Assembly (NCBI GenBank): GCA_002497245.1 | Contig: DANB01000011.1 | Span: 72,515-136,514, forward strand | Direction of reading: 5' to 3' | DNA length: 64,000 nucleotides | Source of the DNA: Euryarchaeota archaeon UBA439 | GTDB taxonomy: Archaea; Thermoplasmatota; Poseidoniia; Poseidoniales; Thalassarchaeaceae | Part shown: in pieces, positions 28,739-36,993 of the stretch | How the letters are laid out: the number at the start of each line of letters is the position of its first letter | How positions within the stretch are numbered: the first letter of the stretch is position 1 | Position numbers and translations under genes: made by a program | Notes under the pieces: model-generated | What the model was told of the DNA's origin: nothing | Databases searched by the model: none | What the model saw: only the letters and a program-made list of their open reading frames with translations

Positions 28739-29728
28739 TCACACTCTTGAATCATTAAAAATGATTGATGAACCATTAAAGTCAATGTTCAGAGGTAACA
28801 TTCTATGCTCAGAAGAGAACTCAGATTGTAATTTTTCACGAAGTTGTGGGTCTCCATGGACAAGGAAGAATCCTCCGCCTCCAGCACCTAATAATTTAGC
28901 CCCATTAGCACCATTAGACATTATTCGGCTATACATCTCATCAAGAAAATCGTTGCTTACATTTGAAGAAATACCTCTTTTCATGGACCATGCTTCATTG
29001 AGAAGAATACCTAGTTTTGATAATTCTCCTGAAGAAAGGAAATTTCTCGCTTCATCTGCCTGTTCCCTTATTCTAATTAGATTATCAATGGCAGATTTCC
29101 CCTCTTCTTCAGAATTTAATAGTACAGCAGAAGCAGAACGATTCTGACCAGTGAAGATAAGAGTGAATTCATCTGAAATATTCAACTGTGTTTTCTCAGA
29201 AATATTAATTGGATCAACGATTACATTTCCATCGGGACAGAACCTGATTGAGTTTATCCCGCCGAAAGATGCAGCGTATTGATCTTGTCTACCAATAGGC
29301 TGACCCAGTATCTTAATCTCAATTTCACATGCTTCAGATGCCAATTGAGATGCCGAAACATTTCGCCCGGCGAAACAATGTAAAGCATTTAGCAAACCTA
29401 CAGTGACTGCAGAAGAAGAACCTAAACCGGTCCCTCTAGATGGAATATCGGCTATTGTAGTGATTTCAACTCCAGAAGTAACACCAGTTATTCTCATCGA
29501 TTCACGAACTAATTCATGTTCAAGGTCTTCAAAATTGTCTACAACTTCTAACTTTGAATAAGATAATCTAATTCTTTCATCAAAACGCCTATTGACAATT
29601 ACGTGAATGTATCGATCAATGGCAAGAGATGTAACCATTCCGCCCTTTTCAGAGGTCTTAGAGAACCAATCTACGTCGGTTCCACCGCCACAAAATGAAA
29701 CTCGAACTGGCGTCCGACTGATTATCAT
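28739..29728 (-). CDS. GHMP-family sugar kinase, heptose-7-phosphate-kinase-like
   Basis: 329-residue GHMP kinase. Motif 1 is RTPVRVSFCGGGTD. The ATP loop is GTGLGSSSAVTVGLLNALH, followed by EIKILGQPIGRQDQYAASFGG. Motif 3 is LLGAGGGGFFL. The 'GQ..GRQDQYAA.FGG' block is characteristic of D-glycero-alpha-D-manno-heptose 7-phosphate kinase HddA and related sugar-1-kinases in nucleotide-sugar pathways. The true sugar is unknown. Start at ATG 29728 (29731 also possible). Placement directly upstream of a glycosylation-rich surface protein suggests a role in activating sugars for surface glycans. Confidence 0.85.
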   Translation of the reverse strand: MIISRTPVRVSFCGGGTDVDWFSKTSEKGGMVTSLAIDRYIHVIVNRRFDERIRLSYSKLEVVDNFEDLEHELVRESMRITGVTSGVEITTIADIPSRGTGLGSSSAVTVGLLNALHCFAGRNVSASQLASEACEIEIKILGQPIGRQDQYAASFGGINSIRFCPDGNVIVDPINISEKTQLNISDEFTLIFTGQNRSASAVLLNSEEEGKSAIDNLIRIREQADEARNFLSSGELSKLGILLNEAWSMKRGISSNVSNDFLDEMYSRIMSNGANGAKLLGAGGGGFFLVHGDPQLREKLQSEFSSEHRMLPLNIDFNGSSIIFNDSRV

Positions 29729-29844
29729 CATGCTTATGGGATAATTCATTACTCATCAAGACAGCGGAATACGGTCATCAAAGGTTATACTTAGAGGGCA
29801 ATACATATGACCGACTTCTGACGCGATTAACTAGGGGAACGAGT

Positions 29845-30777
29845 ATGGGCGACCTTATCACGATGGATGATTTAACAAATGAAGAGATATTGCAAGTACT
29901 TGATAATGCAAGAAGGTTATTGCCGGTTGCCAAAGGTGAAGCATACTTGCCTTTACTTCAAGGGAAGGTTTTAGGAAATCTATTCTTTGAGAATTCCACA
30001 CGTACTCGAATGTCATTTGAAACTGCTATGAAAAGATTAGGTGGTGAAGTTTTGAATCTAAGTTCCATTGGCTCTTCAGTAGCGAAAGGTGAAACTCTGT
30101 ATGATACTATGCAGATGGTAGATGGATACGCAGATATCGCCGTCATTAGACATCCCAACCAAGGGGCTGCTCAATATAGTGCAGATGCTGTTGAAATACC
30201 AGTTTTAAATGGTGGAGATGGAGCAGGGAATCATCCAACTCAGACTATGCTAGATTTATTCACAATTCGTGAAGCTCATGGCAGTCTTAAAGATTTGAAT
30301 GTAATGATGGTAGGAGACCTTAGATATGGAAGAACAACACATAGCTTATCTCATGCATTAGTCAGATTTGGGGCTAAAATAACTCTAGTTTCGCCTGATT
30401 CACTTAGAATGCCTGAAGAAATAGTCTCAGATCTGAAGAAACATGGCGGAGATATAAATGAAACAGAAGAAATGTCATCAGCAATTGATTCTGCTGATGT
30501 AATATATATGACAAGAATACAGAAGGAAAGATTCCCAGATGAAGATGAATACATCAAAGTAGCAGGAATTTATAAATTAACAAAAGATGATCTCTCCGGA
30601 GCTAAAGCAGAAATGATAGTCATGCATCCTCTACCAAGAGTGAATGAATTACATGCTAGTGTTGATTCAACAAGACATGCTAGATATTTCCAGCAAGCAT
30701 TTAATGGAGTTCCAACTAGAATGGCTTTACTATGCAGAAGTTTAGGAGTAAAGATTCCAAAGAAGGTGAAGAAATGA
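29845..30777 (+). CDS. pyrB: aspartate carbamoyltransferase catalytic subunit
   Basis: Second step of pyrimidine synthesis: carbamoyl phosphate + aspartate to carbamoyl aspartate. 310 residues with FENSTRTRMSFE (carbamoyl-phosphate site), VIRHPNQGAA, GGDGAGNHPTQ and the MHPLPRV aspartate-binding loop. This pattern distinguishes it from ornithine transcarbamylase. Its last bases form an ATGA overlap with pyrI, so the two subunits are translationally coupled. Confidence 0.97.
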   Translation: MGDLITMDDLTNEEILQVLDNARRLLPVAKGEAYLPLLQGKVLGNLFFENSTRTRMSFETAMKRLGGEVLNLSSIGSSVAKGETLYDTMQMVDGYADIAVIRHPNQGAAQYSADAVEIPVLNGGDGAGNHPTQTMLDLFTIREAHGSLKDLNVMMVGDLRYGRTTHSLSHALVRFGAKITLVSPDSLRMPEEIVSDLKKHGGDINETEEMSSAIDSADVIYMTRIQKERFPDEDEYIKVAGIYKLTKDDLSGAKAEMIVMHPLPRVNELHASVDSTRHARYFQQAFNGVPTRMALLCRSLGVKIPKKVKK

Positions 30778-31241
30778 CTGAAATGAGACGTGTAACTGCA
30801 ATTTGTAATGGCACTGCAATCGACCATATACCATCAGGTCATGCTTTACAAGTACTGAAAATGTTGAGATTAGATGTTGGAAGATCTAATCCAATTTCTA
30901 TGGTAATGAATGCCCCTAGTGGAAAAATGGGTAGAAAAGATGTTTTGAAAATTGAAGATAGGGAATTAAATCAGGAAGAATTGGATCGTTTAGCTCTTAT
31001 TGCCCCAAAGGCATCAGTTGCAATTATTCGAAATTATCATGTCGCAGAGAAAAGAACTATCGAACTTGGTTCAGAATTAATAAACATAGTAAGATGTTCA
31101 TTTTCAAATTGTATAACTAAAAACTCTCGTGAGCCTTTACCTCATAAATTAAAGATTATTTCTGCAGAACCTATGGAAATACGATGTTCATATTGTGGAA
31201 AGAATCAAGATATCAATGAAATTGTTGATTTTATAATCTAA
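30774..31241 (+). CDS. pyrI: aspartate carbamoyltransferase regulatory subunit
   Basis: 155-residue regulatory chain that binds CTP/ATP and links PyrB trimers. The N-terminal allosteric domain contains ICNGTAIDHIPSGHA. The C-terminal zinc domain has four cysteines in two pairs (CSFSNC and CSYCG). The start is the ATG at 30774 overlapping the pyrB stop, with AAGGTGA as ribosome-binding site; the longer frame from 30732 lies inside pyrB. Feedback control of pyrimidine synthesis is therefore expected. Its stop overlaps that of convergent ttuA. Confidence 0.96.
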   Translation: MTEMRRVTAICNGTAIDHIPSGHALQVLKMLRLDVGRSNPISMVMNAPSGKMGRKDVLKIEDRELNQEELDRLALIAPKASVAIIRNYHVAEKRTIELGSELINIVRCSFSNCITKNSREPLPHKLKIISAEPMEIRCSYCGKNQDINEIVDFII

Positions 31242-32233
31242 TTTTCTTCTAACCAACGTTTCATAGTACAGGCTTGACAAATTTTCCTACTAGTTATTTC
31301 TCCACATTCCTCACAATTCTTAATTTCTGATTTAATAGGATTGACTTCTTTGTATAACTTACGTATTTGGTCTAAAGAATGCAATAGACCGTGCCTAGAA
31401 CCAGGAGTAATTGTTTCCATATCAGCAATTATTCTGCGACTTAATTGCCTCATTGCTCCCGGAGCGTGGGGGCAATCCCCATCATGAATAGGTAAATTTG
31501 AGGAAATTGCATGAGCATGAATCTCTTGCTCAGGAATCCAGCGCAGAGGAACAACTCTAGGTGCAAGACCCTCGATTGGATCATCAGTATGAGGAGCCAA
31601 ACGGACTGATCTCTCGATATTTCCTTTCTGAAAATTCATTATTATTGATTGGGCCATATCATCTAGATTATGCCCCAAAGCCATAATGTCGGCTCCAACT
31701 TTCTCTGCTAAAGCATTGATTCCTTGTCTTCTAAAAACTCCACAATAAGAACAAGGCATCATACCCTTAGCATCAGGATTATTTTCTCCAATAACATCCA
31801 TTTTATTTACTACATTATCCATCCTATCATAGCCCATTTCTTCATATGACAACGTTTCAAATCTGACATCTAGAGATTCTGAAAGTTCTCTTGCAAGTTC
31901 AAGTGAAGGAGAACGATATCCGTCAATACCCTCGTCTATACAACCAGAAATAATTTCTACATCTCTTCTTTGGCCAATAATATCGACAAGCATACTCAAT
32001 AGCACTGCTGAATCCTTGCCTCCTGAAATAGCCACAAATATTCTGAATGGGGTACCATCAGAATGTCGAGCATCTTTGGGTAGGTTAATCTGTAAACGTA
32101 CTTCCTTAGCTACTCTTTTCCTGATTGAAGAAGCTAAATGTTTACCACACAAATGTTGACCACTATATTCCTGAAATAGAATAGATGGTTCCCTACATTG
32201 ACTGCAGGATTGTATCGAGAGCCCCTCGCCCAT
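31238..32233 (-). CDS. ttuA: tRNA 2-thiolation enzyme, TtuA/NcsA family
   Basis: Adenylates and thiolates a tRNA uridine (U54 for TtuA, U34 for NcsA). 331 residues. It has an N-terminal zinc finger (CSQC...CGKH), the PP-loop SGGKDS, catalytic/cluster cysteines in MPCSYCGVFRR and DGDCPHA, and a C-terminal zinc finger (CEECG...CQAC). The three central cysteines are those that hold the [4Fe-4S] cluster in characterised TtuA. Whether position 54 or 34 is modified cannot be read. No ubiquitin-like sulfur carrier is adjacent. Confidence 0.9.
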   Translation of the reverse strand: MGEGLSIQSCSQCREPSILFQEYSGQHLCGKHLASSIRKRVAKEVRLQINLPKDARHSDGTPFRIFVAISGGKDSAVLLSMLVDIIGQRRDVEIISGCIDEGIDGYRSPSLELARELSESLDVRFETLSYEEMGYDRMDNVVNKMDVIGENNPDAKGMMPCSYCGVFRRQGINALAEKVGADIMALGHNLDDMAQSIIMNFQKGNIERSVRLAPHTDDPIEGLAPRVVPLRWIPEQEIHAHAISSNLPIHDGDCPHAPGAMRQLSRRIIADMETITPGSRHGLLHSLDQIRKLYKEVNPIKSEIKNCEECGEITSRKICQACTMKRWLEEN

Positions 32234-32280
32234 AATGTGCCGTCAAGTATTCTCCGCTTGAACCCAACGAGTCAAAGATA

Positions 32281-32556
32281 GTGATTAAGCGATGGATTGA
32301 TGACCTCGATGCTCCTGATAGAGGTATGAATGACCACCCCTCCTTAACCAATGGGAAAAAAGTAAGTAGATTTGGTCCTTGGTTACATCGTTTTTTAGTT
32401 TTCATTACTATTTTAATAACAATCTCATTTCAAGAACAAATAGTTCAACTTATACAGCATTTAGATATTGAAAATAATATTATAATCATAGTTATTGAAT
32501 TTGCATTAATTATTTCCATCTGGGGAACTCTTCATAAAATGTTACGATTGAGTTAG
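32281..32556 (+). CDS. small two-helix membrane protein
   Basis: Unrecognised 91-residue product starting at GTG (32281), with an ATG at 32326 as alternative. A charged N-terminus is followed by two membrane helices (about 38-56 and 64-84) and a short basic tail. It is divergent from ttuA with a 47-base gap and overlaps the stop of the convergent membrane operon by four bases. The call rests on hydrophobic pattern and gene packing only. Confidence 0.5.
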   Translation: MIKRWIDDLDAPDRGMNDHPSLTNGKKVSRFGPWLHRFLVFITILITISFQEQIVQLIQHLDIENNIIIIVIEFALIISIWGTLHKMLRLS

Positions 32557-33746
32557 TTTCTAATTTTTGAAAGGCCTGTCTCAATAACTCCGGTAAGTCT
32601 TTGCCACGGAATTACGAATCTTCCGCCAGCAACAACAATCATGAATAATGACGCTGAAATTACTTTACCATAAGTTAGTTGTAATTCTAAAGACTCCTTT
32701 ACTTGACCAGACCACTGAGAACCCTCTAAGAATCCGACGAATGAAATTAAGAAATCATCAAATTCAAGAGCGAGAGCTGTTGTTAAACTTACAACAATCA
32801 TTACTCCAAATAGATGTATTAAATGCCCATTAATAATATTATTAAATTGATTGACATATTCTGGATCATTCTTTGATGCTTCGGGAAGTACAGAAGTATA
32901 CTCGAGATTTGTTATTACTGCTAATCCAGATTCTAAAAATACCAATAATAGTATAGCCACTGTCAATAAATCAAAAGCTAATGGAGAAATTAATCCCCCA
33001 AACAAGGTCGCTTCACCAATCTGAGCAGATAGGGGTCTCAATCCAACATCTACTGCGGTAGTTACTCCTTCAAATGTCAACATTGCATGGATTCCAATAA
33101 CCATCAAAAAGTAACCAGTAGCCCATGTAATCATCCTCTTAGAAAGACCCCAAATTCCCATCAAACCTATAAGAATTGGAGCGAAAACAATACCAAAAAA
33201 GATTAGTTCAAAGAAAAACTCGAACGGGGCTAAAACTAATTCGATATGATTATATTGATCGTCAGCATTTCCTATTGGAAGATAAGGGCCATATGAAACC
33301 ATGCCTATCAACCAAGAAATTAGGAATGGAAGGAGGAACCAAGAGGCCAGAATTATACTTAATGTTCTTTTGATAATTAATTGAGTTCTTTCTCCGCGTG
33401 TTTGCACGAATACCCATAATGCAGTCAAAACAAAACATAGTATCAAAGGCATAGTAAACGCATCAAAACCAGATTCATTAATTCCAGTAATAAAATTAGG
33501 AAGAATAGTATTTCCATTAGATTCCATCCATCTCAAACCTCTAGTATGTTCATATGCTGGACACCAACCATCTGAACCGGAGTTTGCGACAAACTTGTCG
33601 GAACATTCACCATACAATTTACTCATTTTTTGCATTAAAAATAATAGAGAAATTGTAGATAAAGTTTGTAATAGAAGTACTTGCCATCTAAAACGTAATT
33701 TCTTGATATGGAGGGTTTTTGATTCTGGTACTACATCGATTGCCAT
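32553..33746 (-). CDS. polytopic membrane protein in DUF58 operon
   Basis: Unrecognised 397-residue protein with about eight hydrophobic segments and an N-terminal extracytoplasmic loop carrying two cysteines (GECSD, GWCPAYEHT). It has no transporter or enzyme signature I know. The ATG is preceded by GGGAGGTT at seven bases. It is the third gene of a minus-strand operon behind the DUF58 protein (13-base gap), so it may belong to the same membrane complex. Confidence 0.72.
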   Translation of the reverse strand: MAIDVVPESKTLHIKKLRFRWQVLLLQTLSTISLLFLMQKMSKLYGECSDKFVANSGSDGWCPAYEHTRGLRWMESNGNTILPNFITGINESGFDAFTMPLILCFVLTALWVFVQTRGERTQLIIKRTLSIILASWFLLPFLISWLIGMVSYGPYLPIGNADDQYNHIELVLAPFEFFFELIFFGIVFAPILIGLMGIWGLSKRMITWATGYFLMVIGIHAMLTFEGVTTAVDVGLRPLSAQIGEATLFGGLISPLAFDLLTVAILLLVFLESGLAVITNLEYTSVLPEASKNDPEYVNQFNNIINGHLIHLFGVMIVVSLTTALALEFDDFLISFVGFLEGSQWSGQVKESLELQLTYGKVISASLFMIVVAGGRFVIPWQRLTGVIETGLSKIRN

Positions 33747-33759
33747 ATTTTTAACCTCC

Positions 33760-35013
33760 CTATACTGTCCTTATTTGCAATAATGCTTGAGATAATTCAA
33801 CACTGGGTGTCCAATCTATTACTTTGGCCCCATAGCCTGAAATAGCAGTCAATCGATTTTGTCTTTCCAATTTTAAAACTTCATAGGCCATTCTTGGAAT
33901 CCTACTTACAAGCCTCTCAAGATCAATACTACTTGGAGATAAAACAATTACCTCATGGCCCTTACCTGAAAGATTTCTAATTGCAGATAAAGTAGTCCCA
34001 TCTCCTTCGAGACTACTAATAATAAATACAGGAGAGCCTCTAGAAATTCTTGGTGAGAGAGCATTAGTTACTGCTTGTAAAGGCATACTCCCTTTCGATT
34101 CAACTGCAGCCAATTGGCTTAGAACTTTGTAATGTTGCTTATCTCCGGTTTCAGGAGGAAGAAAATCCATTCTTTCACCATAGGTAACCAAAGAAACCGA
34201 ATCTCTTCTCTTGATGAAATAATTGGCGATTGAAGCAGCGGCTACTGTACCCATTTCTAATGGATTCTTTAGCACAGTTCCAATTCTTGCTACGTCACGG
34301 GTATCGAGAATGATGAAAACGTCTGTTACTGCATCTCTAGTCTTCTCATTAACCATTAATTCCCCAGTTCTAGCAAAAGCTTTCCAATTAATTGAACGGA
34401 AGGAATCGCCGGGGAAATATTCTCTCAACGCATAAAATTCCATTCCTTGGCCAGGCGTTTTTAGAGTTGTAGCTCCAGTATACATCTTTGGAACATCAGA
34501 ACGAATCAAAGCCTCTTCAACATCTCTAACTTGAGGGAATACAGTGATATCTGATCTATCTCCAATACTAGTTTCGGAAACAAATAAATTGAATGTATTA
34601 CGATACCTAATAGATGTCGGACCTATGGTATAGTGCCCCCTTAATGGGCAGCGAACAGTATAACGAATCGTGGCCGTTTGTCCGGGTCCTAGGTTCATTC
34701 TCATTAGATTGATACCTTTTCTCATTTTCATCTCATGAGGTACATTATCAAAAACCTCTAACTGTTGTGTACGTCGATATGATTTATTTGTTATAGTTAA
34801 TACAACATTTATGTCATCTCCTTTGTAAACATTGACAGCAGAAACTTCTCTTTTTATTTCTAAATCTGAATGACCCTCAACCCACCCGTTAATTGCTAAG
34901 AATGAAACGAAAGTCAGACCTACAATCATTAATTGGAAATTAGAAATCATCATACCTATTAGAATCAAGCTTATTCCGCTTGTAAGAATGATAGCAGCTT
35001 TACGAGTCCACAT
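33760..35013 (-). CDS. DUF58 domain protein with membrane anchor
   Basis: 417 residues: two N-terminal membrane helices, a beta-rich (COG1361-like) domain with LTITNKS and VRCPLRGHYTIGP, then the DUF58 core YFPGDSFRSINWKAFARTGELMVNE and a vWA-like fold (FIILDTRD). Proteins of this family usually work with a MoxR AAA ATPase and metal-binding vWA proteins in assembling or maturing envelope complexes; no MoxR is in this operon. GAGGAGGT precedes the ATG, and the start overlaps the upstream gene by 14 bases, indicating coupled translation. Confidence 0.88.
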   Translation of the reverse strand: MWTRKAAIILTSGISLILIGMMISNFQLMIVGLTFVSFLAINGWVEGHSDLEIKREVSAVNVYKGDDINVVLTITNKSYRRTQQLEVFDNVPHEMKMRKGINLMRMNLGPGQTATIRYTVRCPLRGHYTIGPTSIRYRNTFNLFVSETSIGDRSDITVFPQVRDVEEALIRSDVPKMYTGATTLKTPGQGMEFYALREYFPGDSFRSINWKAFARTGELMVNEKTRDAVTDVFIILDTRDVARIGTVLKNPLEMGTVAAASIANYFIKRRDSVSLVTYGERMDFLPPETGDKQHYKVLSQLAAVESKGSMPLQAVTNALSPRISRGSPVFIISSLEGDGTTLSAIRNLSGKGHEVIVLSPSSIDLERLVSRIPRMAYEVLKLERQNRLTAISGYGAKVIDWTPSVELSQALLQIRTV

Positions 35014-36649
35014 ATTCTACCTCCTCTTCAGAATTAGTTGAACCCCACTCCTTGATTCGTTTCACGATTCCAACCAATTCATCGGGCTTATATCTTCTAT
35101 CCTCAAAAATGAATTTGGTTAATACTTGGTCATCAATCATTCTTTGTAATTCAGCAGCGGGAAGCGCATCAAACTCTTCTCTTGAAAGCGTATTTAGATT
35201 TCTTATCCTCGTAAGTAATACCTGCCTTATTTTTTCAGGTTTTTGATAATATTCATACCTCCTAGCATCTCCAAAACCATAGTAAATTATTCTGAATACA
35301 TGTCTCCAGTTTTCAGGGTCTTCTTTACGAATTAGAACCGCCTCTAAAGTAACGAATAAACCAAGGAATAGTAGTAACATAGCCATCCAATCATTAGTGA
35401 AATAAATCAATAAATAATACATTAAGTTATATGTATCTCCGAATAATGTAGGTTGTTGATGTCTTGATTCATCAAAAATTACAATCGCATTTGAAGTACT
35501 TTTGGCACTTGAGTTACCAATCAATAAAGATTCAGCAATAATGTCGAGTGCCCACTTTCTATTATCATTTGAAGGAACAACATCGTCTACCCCTGAGTAA
35601 AATGCATCATCATACAATGAATTAGTTAATACTGAACCATCTGCAACAAAATGTACTCTTCCAGAATCTGCCCCTACACACAAACGATCTGCACAATAAC
35701 GAACATAAACAGCAAATGGACCTACTTCGTCTCCATCAATTCCAAATGCAGAAGAACCAATCGTGAGATTGCCGTCATCATTAGTATCTAGATATGAATC
35801 AAGAGTAGATTTCCCTATATCATATCTATTTTCTACCGGATTATAAGAACCTGCATTGAAAGCAGATGGTTGGTTGGTCAACAAATTATAATTCTCGGAG
35901 AAATCCCATTGTGTTTCAGATATCCATCTGTGAGAGCACAATCCTGCATCTTCCCGAGTAATCCCTGCTGGAAATGTTGTAATATCATAAGGATCAGTAT
36001 CTAGTAAATCAATAAAACCATCAGTATCTGTATCTCTAAGACATGGATGAATGCTTGATAAAGAACCAGAATTGGTAGTGAAATTGAAGGCTGATGTAGT
36101 ATTTACCCAAATGAAATTGTAATCTAATTCTGTAGCATATGCTTCTCCATCATACAAAGTATGGCCTGAAAATTCTAATCCAAACTGTTCGGCTAAAGTT
36201 GAAGAGTAGCCTTTATCATCCATCAGAAGTACTGTACCTCCTGCTTCAACGAATTCATCGATAGCAAGTATCTCAGAAGTTGTGTAGCCCGAACCCTCGG
36301 ATAATTCAATTACATTTTCATCACCTGTAAATCTAGGCAATGAAATAGTATCTTTCTCTACACCAGATATAATGAAAATAGCTTCTTCGGGATGGTCTAT
36401 CTCACTCAATAATAGAGGACTTGATACCAATGCAGTTGTATCTACTCCCATGCTATTTATCTCAGCTCTAAACAAACCGAGATCGTTCCAGTCATCTCCA
36501 TATGCTGATTGCTGTGTTTGACCATCTGTGACGTAAGTTGCAGCTATTGTAGAAATTAAAAGAATTAATAAAATCCAAAAAGCTCCAATCAACATATTAC
36601 GACGTGCTTTCAGGGTAGTTAATCTACGAGTATAATCGCGAAAATTGGC
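35000..36649 (-). CDS. membrane protein with DUF4350-like domain and Ca-binding loop
   Basis: 549 residues, first gene of the DUF58 operon. An N-terminal membrane helix (LIGAFWILLILLIS) is followed by an extracytoplasmic domain with DEFVEAGGTVLLMDDKG, a GldG/DUF4350-type feature. Inserted within it is DTDTDGFIDLLDTDP, a thrombospondin-type-3-like calcium loop. A second membrane segment near residue 430 precedes a cytoplasmic charged tail. Four or more cysteines in the ectodomain could pair. With the DUF58 protein it resembles the DUF4350-DUF58-MoxR envelope modules, minus the ATPase. Start chosen at ATG 36649; 36664 is possible. Confidence 0.75.
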   Translation of the reverse strand, partial: ANFRDYTRRLTTLKARRNMLIGAFWILLILLISTIAATYVTDGQTQQSAYGDDWNDLGLFRAEINSMGVDTTALVSSPLLLSEIDHPEEAIFIISGVEKDTISLPRFTGDENVIELSEGSGYTTSEILAIDEFVEAGGTVLLMDDKGYSSTLAEQFGLEFSGHTLYDGEAYATELDYNFIWVNTTSAFNFTTNSGSLSSIHPCLRDTDTDGFIDLLDTDPYDITTFPAGITREDAGLCSHRWISETQWDFSENYNLLTNQPSAFNAGSYNPVENRYDIGKSTLDSYLDTNDDGNLTIGSSAFGIDGDEVGPFAVYVRYCADRLCVGADSGRVHFVADGSVLTNSLYDDAFYSGVDDVVPSNDNRKWALDIIAESLLIGNSSAKSTSNAIVIFDESRHQQPTLFGDTYNLMYYLLIYFTNDWMAMLLLFLGLFVTLEAVLIRKEDPENWRHVFRIIYYGFGDARRYEYYQKPEKIRQVLLTRIRNLNTLSREEFDALPAAELQRMIDDQVLTKFIFEDRRYKPDELVGIVKRIKEWGSTNSEEEVEYVDS

Positions 36650-36740
36650 CATCCTATACCCCACCTAGTCTATACGACAAAAATCGAGCCTGAACTTCGA
36701 CTTAAGATGGTTGTGAACGAATGAACGGTTATGCATCATG

Positions 36741-36983
36741 CTATTCTGATAGTTTAATTACCTTGCCAACACTATCAATCTCTTCAACTGGAACTGATAA
36801 AAGACCATTTACAGTAGGCCATGGAAGAAGTTGAGGATTGATATCTGGTTCAATCATAACCAGAATATTAGTTATCTGTCCATTTTCAATATCAATAGTA
36901 AAATCTGTAACGCTACCCAATCTATCATCTGCACTATCATGAACTTCACGATTAATGATTTCTCTTCCGAATGTTACCGGCAT
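36741..36983 (-). CDS. PRC-barrel domain protein downstream of CDC48
   Basis: 80 residues forming one PRC-barrel: FGREIINREVHDSADDRLGSV then DFTIDIENGQITNI and VPVEEIDSVGKVI are the canonical strands. The ATG at 36983 has GAGGGA six bases upstream and lies 10 bases after the cdc48 stop; the longer frame would overlap cdc48. Single PRC-barrel proteins of this size include the archaeal CdpB proteins that assist FtsZ-based division. That is the most interesting possibility, but it is unproved. An RNA-processing or tRNA-linked role is the alternative. Confidence 0.82.
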   Translation of the reverse strand: MPVTFGREIINREVHDSADDRLGSVTDFTIDIENGQITNILVMIEPDINPQLLPWPTVNGLLSVPVEEIDSVGKVIKLSE

Positions 36984-36993
36984 TTTATTTCCC

